NCBI RefSeq assembly: GCF_021696945.1
Contig: NZ_JACYHE010000026.1
Span: forward strand, 1 to 64,000
Source of the DNA: Streptomyces sp. JJ36
GTDB lineage: Bacteria; Actinomycetota; Actinomycetes; Streptomycetales; Streptomycetaceae
Reading direction: 5' to 3'
DNA length: 64,000 bases
The position numbers and the translations under genes are program-made. Below the pieces are notes generated by a model. The model searched no databases, was not told the origin of the DNA, and saw only the letters and a program-made list of their open reading frames with translations. Shown here piece after piece: positions 32,504 through 41,126 of the stretch; position 1 is the stretch's first letter; each line of letters starts with the position of its first letter.

Positions 32504-33526
32504 TCACGTCCGGCCGGTCTCCCGGTCGGAGTCCGCGGACGGGGGCGGGTGCGCGCGCAGTGAACCGGGATGGGCCTTGGCCTCCGGATCGTGCCTGGTC
32601 TTGATCAGGCTGGCCACGGTGACGACGGCGAGTACGAGGGCGATCACGGCCAGGCTGAGCGGGGTGGGGATCTCGGGGACTCCTTCGTGCACGTCGACGT
32701 GCGCCCAGTGCAGGATGAGCTTGACGCCGATGAACGCGAGGATCAGTGCGAGCCCGGCCGACAGGTACACCAGCCGGTCGAGCAGCCCCTTGACGAGGAA
32801 GAACAGGGCGCGCAGGCCGAGCAGGGCGAAGGCGTTGGCGGTGAAGACGATGTACGGCTCCCGGGTGATGCCGAAGACCGCGGGGATGGAGTCGAGCGCG
32901 AAGAGCAGGTCGATGCTGCCGATGGCGAGCAGGACGATGAACAGCGGGGTGACCATCCGGCGCCCGTCGGCGCGGGTGGTGAGCTTGCCGCCGACGTAGT
33001 CGGAGGTGACCGGCAGGAACCGGCGGGCGGCCCTGACCATGACGTTGTCCTCGATGGCGGGATCCTCGTCGCGGTGCCGGAACAACTGCACGGCCGTGTA
33101 GATCAGCAGCAGCCCGAACAGCAGGAACATGAACGAGAACAGCGCCAGCAGGGTCGCCCCGAGCGCGATGAAGACGGCGCGCATGGCCAGGGCGAGCACG
33201 ATGCCGAAGGTGAGCACCTTGTGCTGGTGTTCCGCCGGCACGGCGAAGGTGGTCATGATGATGACGAAGACGAACAGATTGTCGACCGACAGGCTCTTCT
33301 CCACGATGTAGCCGGCGAAGTACTCCGTGCCGAACCCTCCGCCGTACCGCAGGGCGAACCAGCCGCCGAAGGCGACCGCGACGAGGATGTAGAACACCGA
33401 CCAGGCGGTGGCTTCGCCGAAGCCGACCCGGTGCGGGCGTGCGGCGGCCAGGATCAGGTCGACGGCGAGCAGGGCGAGGATCAGGCCGATGGTGACGGCC
33501 CAGGTGAGTGCGCTGATGTCCAGCAC
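32504..33526 (-). CDS. TerC/Alx family membrane protein
   Basis: The 340-residue protein has about eight to nine membrane helices and the TerC hallmarks FAGYIVEKSLSVDNLFVFV and LLFALDSIPAVFGITREPYIVFTANAFALLGLRAL, with acidic residues in the membrane (Glu and Asp of these motifs) that probably bind metal. Family members export manganese or calcium, or support tellurite resistance. The GTG start at 33526 has GGAGG four bases upstream. The C-terminal 35 residues are polar. I looked upstream for a yybP-ykoY manganese riboswitch and did not see one. Confidence 0.9.
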   Translation of the reverse strand: MLDISALTWAVTIGLILALLAVDLILAAARPHRVGFGEATAWSVFYILVAVAFGGWFALRYGGGFGTEYFAGYIVEKSLSVDNLFVFVIIMTTFAVPAEHQHKVLTFGIVLALAMRAVFIALGATLLALFSFMFLLFGLLLIYTAVQLFRHRDEDPAIEDNVMVRAARRFLPVTSDYVGGKLTTRADGRRMVTPLFIVLLAIGSIDLLFALDSIPAVFGITREPYIVFTANAFALLGLRALFFLVKGLLDRLVYLSAGLALILAFIGVKLILHWAHVDVHEGVPEIPTPLSLAVIALVLAVVTVASLIKTRHDPEAKAHPGSLRAHPPPSADSDRETGRT

Positions 33527-33737
33527 CGGTCCTCCGTTCGGTTTCCGGGTCCGCCTCCGTCCGGTCCGTTCTCATTGTGCGGGTCCGGGCCCTCACCCGC
33601 GGGGACGACGCGGTGCTGCCACCGGCGGTGCCGTCCGGCGCGTCGGGTGGGCTGCCGGCGCCGGCCCGCGCAGGGGCCGGTGCCGAAGGGCGTACGCCGG
33701 AGGGCCTCAGGGCGCCTGCGCGGCGGCGGCAGCATCC

Positions 33738-34574
33738 TCAGAGCACGCGGTCGGCGGTGACCGTCACGCGTTCGCCCGGGGTGCACCGCAGCACACAGGT
33801 GCCGAGCCCGCGCCGGTCGGCCTCGGTGAGGAAGTCGGAGAGGGGGGAGCGGAAGACGGTGTAGTCGTCGTAGTGGACGGGCAGCGCCCGGCGTGGCCGG
33901 AGGAGGTCGAGCAGGCCGGCGCCCTGCACGGCGTCCATGGTGACCACCATGCCGCCGGGCAGCGTGGTCCCGCCCAGGTGCAGGACGGCCAGGTGGATGT
34001 CGGGGTGGCGCCGCGCGATCTCGCGCAGTCCGTCGTACAGGAGGGTGTCGCCGGTGAGGTAGACGACGAGCCGGACGGTCCCCGTCCGGTCTCCGAACTC
34101 CAGCAGGCTGCCCATCACCGGCGGCAGCAGGGCGCGCGCCGGCCCCGGGGCATGGCGGCCGGGCAGTGCGGTGATGCGCACCAGCGCGTCACCGCGGAGC
34201 AGGGTGTGGCTCTGCCAGGTGCGCAGTCCCACGGCGCGATGGAAGCCGTACAGCCCCTGGAGGAAGCGGGAGGCGTGCGGTGTGGTCACGAACGGCAGGC
34301 TCCGGTCCAGGGCGCGGCGGGCCACCCGGTCGAAGTGGTCGCCGTGCAGGTGGGACAGGACGACTGCGTCGAGGTCGTCGTGCGGGAGGTCGGCCACGTC
34401 GAGGGCCGGATCGGTCAGCCGGCGGGAGACCAGCCCGTAGCCCAGGTGGGCGAGCTGCCCGCGGTGGAGGAAGTTCGGATCGGTCAGCAGCGTCAGCTCC
34501 CCGTAACGGATCAGCAGTGTGGCGTTACCGATGAACCGGATCTCCGCGGCCCCCTCGGGCGGTGTGCGCGGCAC
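33738..34574 (-). CDS. Metallo-beta-lactamase fold hydrolase (UlaG-like)
   Basis: The 278-residue protein has IRFIGNATLLIRYGELTLLTDP at the N-terminus, the metal motif HLHGDHFD (HxHxDH), a ligand Asp in VYLTGDTLLYDG and a final His in RRALPVHYDDYTVF. This is the UlaG/RomA-type branch that includes lactonases and phosphodiesterases. GTG 34574 follows AAGGGAG. It is monocistronic, on the same strand as TerC 211 bases away. The substrate is unknown. Confidence 0.82.
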   Translation of the reverse strand: MPRTPPEGAAEIRFIGNATLLIRYGELTLLTDPNFLHRGQLAHLGYGLVSRRLTDPALDVADLPHDDLDAVVLSHLHGDHFDRVARRALDRSLPFVTTPHASRFLQGLYGFHRAVGLRTWQSHTLLRGDALVRITALPGRHAPGPARALLPPVMGSLLEFGDRTGTVRLVVYLTGDTLLYDGLREIARRHPDIHLAVLHLGGTTLPGGMVVTMDAVQGAGLLDLLRPRRALPVHYDDYTVFRSPLSDFLTEADRRGLGTCVLRCTPGERVTVTADRVL

Positions 34575-35126
34575 TGCCGGGCTCCCTTCGTCAATCCCCT
34601 CCGTCGGGGTGCTCCGAGTGGCCCGGGGCCGCCCCCCTCACACCCGCCCGCCGCCCTCGCCCGCGCCCTGCGGGGCCGGTCCCTGCTGCGGCCCGGGCCT
34701 CCCGTGGCAGCATCCCGCACGTGCCGGCAGTCCACCTGCGCCGCGTGATCGGCGATGCCGTCCAGGCCTCGCAGGCCGGCCGCTTCCGCCTGGGTCACTT
34801 CGGCGTCGCCGGCGGCGACGCCGCCGCGGTCGAGCACCACGCCGATCAGCTTCTCGACCGGATCACCCTCCAGGGGACCGAAGGGCCTCTTCCGGGATGC
34901 CGTGGCGGCGCCGAGGCTCGACAGTGGAGGGAGAGCAGGGAGCGCGGCCGTCCGGCCGGCTCGTGCTGGAGCGGGTCGTGTCCGGGCCCGGAACGCCTCC
35001 GGGGTGCTGTGCGGGACCGCAGTTCCGGGCGCGGGTGTTCACGGGTTCCCTGCTGTCCGGGCGGTGGTGTGAGGTGCCGGGTGGCCGGGCCCCGGGTGGG
35101 GCGTGCTGGGAGAGTGGAGGCGTACG
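34575..35126. other. 552-base gap with a possible gene remnant
   Basis: No complete gene can be supported. A - strand frame from about 34882 to 34722 gives a protein-like stretch (VEKLIGVVLDRGGVAAGDAE and then VTQAEAAGLRGLDGIADHA) without a start or a family match; the + strand over the same bases is also open from GTG 34721. It could be a decayed gene. Near 35013-35027, GGGACCGCAGTTCCG is a weak inverted repeat like a dormancy-regulator site, about 100 bases before the stress-protein start. Confidence 0.35.
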
Positions 35127-36014
35127 GTGAGCGCACCGGTTCTGGTGGGGGTGGACGGCTCGTCGTCGGCGCTGGCGGCCGTCGAGACGGCGGCCGGCGA
35201 GGCCCGGATGCGGGGCTGCGGCCTCCGGGTGGTGTACGCCTACTCCTGGCCCCCCACGTATCTGCCGCCCGGCCCCGTCCCGCTGGCACCCGTCGAGGAC
35301 GGGCTGCGGGAGGCGGCCGACCGCACGCTGGAGGAAGCCGCCACCCGGGCCCGGTCCGCCGCCCCCGGTGTGGCCGTCAGCCACTCGGTCCGCACGGGCC
35401 CGCCCCGTATGGTGCTGGAGGAGGAGTCCCGGGACGCCGGCCTGGTGGTGGTCGGCAGCCGGGGCCTCGGGAGGGTGACCGGAGTCCTGCTCGGTTCGAC
35501 GGCCGTGCACCTCGCCGCACACGCCCGGTGTCCCGTCCTGGTCGTGCGGGAGGCCCCGGGGGAGGACGACGCCGTCCTGGTGGGCGTGGACGGTTCGCCG
35601 GCCGGAGAGCACGCGGTCGGCTTCGCCTTCGCCGAGGCCGCCCTGCGCGGGGCCGGCGTTCTGGCCCTGCACGCGTGGACGCCGTGGAGCGCCCCGGTGC
35701 CTCCGCCGCAGGACCCCGCTCAGCCCTACGCGTCTCCGCCGGGCGCGCTCGAGGCGGGTGAGGAGCGGCTGCTCGCCGAGGCCCTCGCCGGCCACCGGGA
35801 ACGGTATCCGGACGTCGCGGTGGAGCACCGCCTGGTGCGCGAGGGCGCCCGCGAGGCGCTGATCTGGGCGAGCGCACGGGCCGGCCTGCTCGTGGTGGGC
35901 GCGCGGGGCCGCGGCGGCTTCAGCGGACTGCTCCTGGGCTCGGTCAGCCAGGCGGTCGTCCACCACGCGCAGTGCCCGGTCGTCGTCGTACGGCAGCCCG
36001 GAGGCCACCGGTGA
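35127..36014 (+). CDS. Universal stress protein with two Usp domains
   Basis: The 295-residue protein has two tandem UspA folds. Each starts with a VLVGVDGS strand (residues about 4-11 and 151-158) and ends with an ATP-binding loop (GSRGLGRVTGVLLGSTAVHLA and GARGRGGFSGLLLGSVSQAV), the G-x2-G-x9-G(S/T) pattern of ATP-binding Usp proteins. GTG 35127 has GGAGG six bases upstream. Tandem Usp proteins are typical members of the DevR/OsdR dormancy regulon, which fits the neighbouring nitrate reductase and kinase genes. Confidence 0.92.
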   Translation: MSAPVLVGVDGSSSALAAVETAAGEARMRGCGLRVVYAYSWPPTYLPPGPVPLAPVEDGLREAADRTLEEAATRARSAAPGVAVSHSVRTGPPRMVLEEESRDAGLVVVGSRGLGRVTGVLLGSTAVHLAAHARCPVLVVREAPGEDDAVLVGVDGSPAGEHAVGFAFAEAALRGAGVLALHAWTPWSAPVPPPQDPAQPYASPPGALEAGEERLLAEALAGHRERYPDVAVEHRLVREGAREALIWASARAGLLVVGARGRGGFSGLLLGSVSQAVVHHAQCPVVVVRQPGGHR

Positions 36015-36105
36015 GGTCACGCGTCGTCGGCGGCCGGGGCGGGTCGTGCGTCGGGGAGAGCGCGAAGACCGGCCCGCAGGAATGCGCGTACCGGGAGGAA
36101 GAACG

Positions 36106-36597
36106 ATGGGTGCCATCGACGACGTACTGAAGAAGAACGCCGCCTTCGCGGCTGCGTACGAGGACCTCGACCCTCCGCGACCGCCGAGGAAGAGACTGGC
36201 CGTCATCGCCTGCATGGACTCCCGGCTGGACGTGCACAGGATGCTCGGCCTCGCGGAGGGGGACGCGCACGTCATCCGGAACGCCGGCGGGGTCGTCACG
36301 GAGGACACCATCCGGTCGCTGGTCATCTCCCAGCGTGTCGGGGGAACGCGAGAGATCATGCTCGTGCACAACACGGAGTGCGGGATGCTCACCTTCCAGG
36401 ACGACGTGCTGAAACGGCAGGTGGAGGCCGCCTCAGGGACCAGGGTGCCGTTCGGCTTCCACGCCTTCGGCGACCTGGAGGAGCAGGTGCGTCGCTCCGT
36501 GGCCCGCATCCGGGAGAGCCCCTTCCTCGTCCACAAGGATGCCGTCCGGGGCTTCGTCTACGACGTCCGCACCGGGCGGCTGCGCGAGATCCGGTGA
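36106..36597 (+). CDS. Beta-class carbonic anhydrase
   Basis: The 163-residue protein has the beta-carbonic anhydrase zinc site: Cys and the Asp-Arg dyad in VIACMDSRLD, then His and Cys in LVHNTECGML. GDAHVIRNAGG is also typical. It hydrates CO2 to bicarbonate in the cytoplasm. It belongs to the short subgroup common in actinobacteria. ATG 36106 follows GGGAGGAA, and an upstream extension to 36046 is unlikely. It is 91 bases downstream of the universal stress gene. Confidence 0.9.
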   Translation: MGAIDDVLKKNAAFAAAYEDLDPPRPPRKRLAVIACMDSRLDVHRMLGLAEGDAHVIRNAGGVVTEDTIRSLVISQRVGGTREIMLVHNTECGMLTFQDDVLKRQVEAASGTRVPFGFHAFGDLEEQVRRSVARIRESPFLVHKDAVRGFVYDVRTGRLREIR

Positions 36598-36638
36598 CGG
36601 CTCCGGCGCCCTGGGCCGCCGGCGGCCGGTGGCCCCGG

Positions 36639-36664
36639 CCGCCGCGGTGAGGACACCGCGGCGG
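36639..36664. terminator. Bidirectional hairpin
   Basis: CCGCCGCGGTG pairs perfectly with CACCGCGGCGG around AGGA between the convergent carbonic anhydrase and flavohemoprotein genes. Confidence 0.8.
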
Positions 36665-36679
36665 CGCTTCCGCGCTGCT

Positions 36680-37894
36680 TCAGGCGGCCGGGCCGGGCAG
36701 CCACAGATCGGGCCCGAAGACCTCGTAGCGGATGCGCCGTGCCGGCACCCCGGCCGCCAGCAGCTGGGTGCGCACCGCCCGCATGAACGGCAGCGGGCCG
36801 CAGAGGAACACCGTGGGGTCCGCAGGCAGCCCGATGCCGTCGAGGCCCATCAGGCCTTCGCGGGCGTCCGGTTCCTCCGGGCCGGGGTGCTCGTACCAGA
36901 AGACGGTGCGACCGCCCGGCAGCCGTCCGGCCAGTTCCCTTGTCTCGGTGCGCAGGGCGTGTTCGGCGGGGGAGTGGTCGGCGTGCAGGACCAGCACCGG
37001 ACGGGTCGAGCCGAGGGAGACGAGCCGAGCCAGGATGCCGGTCATGGGGGTTCCGCCGATGCCCGCGGACACCAGCACCAGCGGCGTGGCGGTGTCTGCC
37101 GCCTCGTCGAGGAAGACGTCTCCGAAGGGTGCGGAGAGCGTCAGTTCGTCGCCCTCCCGGACCTCCTCGTGCAGGAGACGGGAGACCTCGCCGTCCGGCG
37201 CGCCCGCCGTGCCGGCGACCCGTTTCACGGTGATCCTCCGGAGGTCGCCGCCCGGATCGGAGGAGAGGCTGTACTGGCGCACCTGGTGGATCCCGTCGGG
37301 CATCAGGGCCCGCACGCTCACGTACTGGCCCGCCCGCGCACGCGGAGCAGGGGCGCGGTCGGCGGGACGGAGCAGGAAGGACACCACGTCCGGCGTTTCG
37401 GCACGACGTTCGACGACCGTCCACTGCCGCCAGACCTGGCCGGGTCTCACGCCCGCGTCCTGGTAGAGGCGGGCCTCACGGCCGATCAGGGCACCGGTCA
37501 TCAGCCAGTACACCTCGTCCCAGGCCGCGGCGACGTCCGGGGTGACCACGTCGCCGAGGACCTCGGCGATCGCGCCGAACAGGTACTTGTGCACGAGCGT
37601 GTACTGGTCGTCCGTCACACCGACGGCGGCGTGCTTGTGCGCGATGCGGTCCAGCAGGGTGTCCGGGCGGCCCTCCGGGTCGTCGAGCAGCGCGGTCGCG
37701 AAACCGGCGATCGATCCGGCCAGGGCCCGGCGCTGGGCTCCGCTGGCCTGGTTGCCGCGGTTGAACATCCCGTCGAGCAGTTCCGGACGGTCGCGGAACA
37801 TCGCACCGTAGAAGCGTGCGGTGATCTCGTCGAGCGCACCGGACACGGCCGGCAGGGTGGCACGCACCACCGCGGCGGACTCTTCGGACAGCAT
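36680..37894 (-). CDS. hmp: Flavohemoprotein, nitric oxide dioxygenase
   Basis: The 404-residue cytosolic protein turns NO and oxygen into nitrate using NAD(P)H. Globin domain: the B10 tyrosine in ITARFYGAMF, the E7 glutamine in FNRGNQASGAQRRAL and the proximal His in RIAHKHAAVGVTDDQY. FAD domain: RQYSLSSDPGG. NAD domain: VLVSAGIGGTPMTG and FLCGPLPFMRAV. The length matches Hmp. ATG 37894 follows GGGAGG. It would detoxify NO made during nitrate respiration by the narGHJI system 4 kb away. A palindrome at 38012-38027 about 118 bases upstream resembles the site before narG. Confidence 0.93.
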   Translation of the reverse strand: MLSEESAAVVRATLPAVSGALDEITARFYGAMFRDRPELLDGMFNRGNQASGAQRRALAGSIAGFATALLDDPEGRPDTLLDRIAHKHAAVGVTDDQYTLVHKYLFGAIAEVLGDVVTPDVAAAWDEVYWLMTGALIGREARLYQDAGVRPGQVWRQWTVVERRAETPDVVSFLLRPADRAPAPRARAGQYVSVRALMPDGIHQVRQYSLSSDPGGDLRRITVKRVAGTAGAPDGEVSRLLHEEVREGDELTLSAPFGDVFLDEAADTATPLVLVSAGIGGTPMTGILARLVSLGSTRPVLVLHADHSPAEHALRTETRELAGRLPGGRTVFWYEHPGPEEPDAREGLMGLDGIGLPADPTVFLCGPLPFMRAVRTQLLAAGVPARRIRYEVFGPDLWLPGPAA

Positions 37895-38642
37895 GAAGCC
37901 TCCCGGGCAGGGACAAGGGGGAAGTGGCGCCGCCGTCACACCGGGGCGGCCACTCCTGTGTAGCAGGCACCCGCCCCCGTTCCGGCGTGGTTCGGGGCCT
38001 CCGGGCGAAGCAGGGCCGGACGGCCCGCCGATGCGGGCACACCGGTCCCTGCACCCGTTCACCGCAGGGACGCACGGCACCGGAGACCTTCCCCTTCCGG
38101 CCCTACCGCGGCAGCCGCTCTCCGGGCGCGACCGGCTGCCCGCAGGAGCGCTTCGACGGGGGCGGGTCGCAGCACGCCGAGCCCCCGGCGGGCTGCGGCC
38201 GGGAGCAGGGGCTGATGCCCGGCCGGGGTTGCGGGCGTGCCCCGGTGATGCCGGTGGCGTCCGGTCCGTCGGAGGCGGCGCGGAGCGGTCGCCCGGCTCC
38301 GGAGCGACAGGAGTCCGCGCTCCGTCGCCGGCGCCCGCACCGGAGGGACGTGCCCGGTGCCGCGGGGCGTCCCGGGCCGGGGAACGCCGCGGAAGCAGCC
38401 GGGCGGTGACGACGGACCGGCCGCCGGCCGCTGGGCTCCGGCGGCCGGCGGCCGAGGGGAACGGCTGCACCTGCGGGGCAGCGGGAGAAGGGGGGCGACG
38501 GCGCGCCTGTGCGAAGCCTGCACCGCGCGCAGGACGGCCCGCACGGGCCCCCGGGGCCCGGGCCCCGGGGACCCGTACTCGTCGGCTCGGCCCTGTCGTG
38601 GTGTGCACCGGAGGCCGGGCAGGCCGCACCGGTGACGACGTC
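37895..38642. other. 748-base gap upstream of the flavohemoprotein
   Basis: All frames give low-complexity Arg/Pro/Gly translations, so no gene is supported. The flavohemoprotein promoter should lie near 37900-38030, where the GGGCCG-GA-CGGCCC palindrome occurs. GC-rich inverted repeats near 38548-38575 (GGGCCC and CCCGGGG runs) may end the transcript of the gene at 38643. Confidence 0.5.
38012..38027. promoter_or_regulatory. DevR/OsdR-like palindrome upstream of the flavohemoprotein
   Basis: AGGGCCGGACGGCCCG contains GGGCCG-GA-CGGCCC with perfect six-base arms. It matches the site at 39100-39115 at 14 of 16 positions. Binding by a dormancy response regulator is inferred from similarity to the DevR/OsdR box as I remember it. 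Confidence 0.5.
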
Positions 38643-39065
38643 TCACCGGGAGTCGCGCGCTCCCCGGAGTTCGCGCCCGGTGACCATCTCCGGTGCGATG
38701 CGTACGACCACCGTGCCCTGCAGAGGCATCCAGGAGGCGGGGCCGGCCTGCGAGAGGCGCTGGTGCTCGGCGGGATCGGCCACCACGGTGGCCCGTCCGG
38801 TGACGACCACGCTCCAGCCGGACCGGGTCGCCGCATCGAACTCGTCCGCCTCGAAGGCGACCACGACGCCGTCCACGGCGTGCACGAGCTCCGACCCGGG
38901 CGAGGTGCGCAGCAGGACGGAGCCGTCCGTGTCCAGGGAGAAGTTGGCGGGGAGGATCGCGGGCAACGCGTGCCTGGTGTAGACCACCCTGCCGACCGGC
39001 ACCTCGGCCAGCAGGCGCAGGCACTCCGCCCGGTCGAGAGCCTGGAAGGTGTCACTCTGGAACAT
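38643..39065 (-). CDS. Pyridoxamine 5'-phosphate oxidase-like (FMN split-barrel) protein
   Basis: The 140-residue protein has the split-barrel pattern RAECLRLLAEVPVGRVVYTRHALPAILPANF, SVLLRTSPGSELVHAVDG and GWSVVVTGRATVV of the small actinobacterial PPOX family that binds FMN, F420 or haem-related cofactors. It is not the vitamin B6 enzyme itself. ATG 39065 gives the usual length. A near-perfect dormancy-type palindrome lies 35 bases upstream. Proteins of this type are common members of the dormancy regulon. Confidence 0.85.
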   Translation of the reverse strand: MFQSDTFQALDRAECLRLLAEVPVGRVVYTRHALPAILPANFSLDTDGSVLLRTSPGSELVHAVDGVVVAFEADEFDAATRSGWSVVVTGRATVVADPAEHQRLSQAGPASWMPLQGTVVVRIAPEMVTGRELRGARDSR

Positions 39066-39099
39066 CGCTCCATCGTCACCGCGGTCCCCAGGCGGGGGT

Positions 39100-39115
39100 A
39101 GGGCCGGTCGGCCCT
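39100..39115. promoter_or_regulatory. DevR/OsdR-like palindrome upstream of the PPOX-like gene
   Basis: AGGGCCGGTCGGCCCT has perfect seven-base arms (AGGGCCG and CGGCCCT) around GT. It is centred about 43 bases before the start codon at 39065. It is the best of three similar sites in the window. Confidence 0.65.
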
Positions 39116-39257
39116 GCGCCCGCCACCCGGGGTCCCGGCGCCGCCGACGGCAGCCGCGCAGCAGGCCGGGCGCCCGCCTCCGCCGGGAGCCCCGGGGGCG
39201 CTGGGGCCGTGAGGACCCGCCCCGGCCTCGCCCGTACGGCCGGACTCCTTCCGGCCC

Positions 39258-41000
39258 TCACCGCTCGTGGGAGGGCAGCGGCACGGACCAGACCAGCAGC
39301 GTACCGCTGGGCCGGTTCGGGGAGACCTCGAAGCTGCCCTGCAGGGCCTCGGCGCGTTCCCTGATGTTGGCGAGGCCGCTGCCGCGGACGGCACCACCAC
39401 CGAGGCCGGTGCCGTCGTCCGCCACCCGCAGCCGGAGCACTCTCCCCGAGACGTCGACACCGACGTCGACCGACGCCGCCCGGGCATGCCGGGCGGCGTT
39501 CGACAGCGCCTCGCCCAGCACGGCCAGCAGGTGGTCGGCGTGCGTGGCGGGGACAGCGGTGTCCAGCAAGCCGGTCATCCGCAGCGCCGGGGAGAAACCG
39601 AGCGCTTCGGCGGCCCGGTCGGTGGTGGCGACCAGCTTCGCCCGCAGGCCGCCGCCGCGTCCGCGGTCGCCCTCCCGCAGGCCGTAGATGGTGGACCGGA
39701 TGACTTTGATCGTGTCGTCCAGATCGTCCACCACCCGCTGGACCCGTTCGCTCGCCTGTGGCCGGTCGGAGACGTGGCCCAGGGTGGACTGCAGCGTCAG
39801 GGCACCGGCGAACAGCCGCTGGATGACCAGGTCGTGCAGGTCCCGTGCGATGCGGTCGCGGTCGCTGAGGACGAGCATGCGCTCGGCGTCCCGGCGGTGA
39901 TCGGCGACCTCGAGCGTCAGGGCGGCCTGGTTGCCGAACCCGGTGATCATGTCGACCGTGGTGTCCGGGAACGACGGGCCGCCGGGCATGTTCGCCACCG
40001 TGATCACACCACGTCGGCGGTCGCCCGAGCCCAGCGGCACGAAGAACGCAGGCCCCAGGTCCACCGCCGGGACGCCGCTGCCCTCGGCGCGCGGGGCGAC
40101 GCTGACGGCGTCGCCGGTCACCGTCGCTCCGGAAGCGGCCACCTTCGCCGCCGGCGCCGTGGCCGGCAGCACCAGGCCGCGGACGTCGTCGGCCCGGGCG
40201 CCGGAGGCGACCTCGACGGCGAGCTCACCGCTCTCGCCGACCGGGACCGCCAGCGTGACCAGGTCCGCACCGGCCAGCTCCCGCACGGTGGCAGCCACCG
40301 ACTCCAGGACCTCCGCCGGCTCCACGCCCGCCAGCAGGCTGCGCGTCAGGTCGTCACTGGCCGCCAGCCACCGCTGCTTCCGCCGGGTCTCGTCGTACAG
40401 CCGGGCGTTGTCGATCGCCACGCCGGCCGCGGCGGCCAGAGTCCGCAGCACCGCCTCGTCGTCCGCGTCGAACTGCGTTCCGCCCCGTTTGTCCGTCAGG
40501 TACAGATTGCCGAAGACCTCCTCCCGCACCCGGACGGGGGCTCCGAGGAAGCTGGTCATCGGCGGGTGCCCGGGCGGGAATCCCACCGACGCGGGGTGGT
40601 CGGCCAGTCGGGCCAGCCGCAGCGGCTCCGGGCGGCGGATGAGTTCCCCCAGGATGCCCTCGCCGCGTGGATAGCTCCCGATCCCGGCGACGGTCTCCTC
40701 ATCGATGCCCACGGTGAGGAACTGCTTGATCGTCCCTTCCTCGCCCAGCACACCCAGCGCCCCGTACCGTGCGTCGACCAGGGTGACCGCGGAGTCCACG
40801 ATCCGGCGCAGCACCACCTCCAGGTCGAGGTCGGACCCGACGACCAGGACGGCGTCGAGCAGCGTCCGCATCCGGTCCCTCGCCGAGCGCACCAGCCCCA
40901 CCTGCTGCTGCAACCCTTCCAGCAGTTCGTCCAGCCGGAGCTGGGGAGGGGTCCCCGGCGTTCCTGCGTCGCTTCTGCCCTGCGCGCCCTCGCTCACCAC
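39258..41000 (-). CDS. GAF-domain sensor histidine kinase, DevS/DosT/OsdK-like
   Basis: The protein has two GAF domains (about residues 45-190 and 215-365), then a HisKA_3 helix with the phospho-accepting His in DRIARDLHDLVIQRLFAG and an ATPase domain (N-box EALSNAARHARA, G-box VADDGTGLGG, GSGLANIRERAEALQG). HPPMTSFLGAPVRVREEVFGNLYLTDK in the first GAF is the region that holds the haem ligand in DevS/DosT, so redox, oxygen or NO sensing is likely. GTG 41000 or 40997 after GAGGAAG is a better start than ATG 41039, which has no ribosome binding site. No response regulator gene is present in the window, so its partner is encoded elsewhere. Confidence 0.88.
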   Translation of the reverse strand: MVSEGAQGRSDAGTPGTPPQLRLDELLEGLQQQVGLVRSARDRMRTLLDAVLVVGSDLDLEVVLRRIVDSAVTLVDARYGALGVLGEEGTIKQFLTVGIDEETVAGIGSYPRGEGILGELIRRPEPLRLARLADHPASVGFPPGHPPMTSFLGAPVRVREEVFGNLYLTDKRGGTQFDADDEAVLRTLAAAAGVAIDNARLYDETRRKQRWLAASDDLTRSLLAGVEPAEVLESVAATVRELAGADLVTLAVPVGESGELAVEVASGARADDVRGLVLPATAPAAKVAASGATVTGDAVSVAPRAEGSGVPAVDLGPAFFVPLGSGDRRRGVITVANMPGGPSFPDTTVDMITGFGNQAALTLEVADHRRDAERMLVLSDRDRIARDLHDLVIQRLFAGALTLQSTLGHVSDRPQASERVQRVVDDLDDTIKVIRSTIYGLREGDRGRGGGLRAKLVATTDRAAEALGFSPALRMTGLLDTAVPATHADHLLAVLGEALSNAARHARAASVDVGVDVSGRVLRLRVADDGTGLGGGAVRGSGLANIRERAEALQGSFEVSPNRPSGTLLVWSVPLPSHER

Positions 41001-41126
41001 GGCTTCCTCACGTCTCGACGGCCGGGTCACTGCCAGCATGCCGGAGCCGCCGTGCCGCGTGGACGTCGCCTCCCTTCCCGGCCCGTGCGCGCCACCACGT
41101 CCCCGCGCACGGCGTCACCGGTCCGC

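Noticed and set aside
33527..33737. Manganese riboswitch (yybP-ykoY) upstream of TerC
   Set aside because: I looked for the conserved loop elements on the - strand and did not find them.
38548..38575. Functional terminator or regulatory hairpin in the GGGCCCCCGGGGCCC run
   Set aside because: Runs of G and C in DNA of this composition form such repeats easily, and it is not placed clearly at a gene end, so it is mentioned only in the gap entry.
36680..39487. 935-residue reading of the flavohemoprotein frame
   Set aside because: Homology and the GGGAGG-ATG pair start at 37894; the extension is low-complexity and overlaps the PPOX-like gene.
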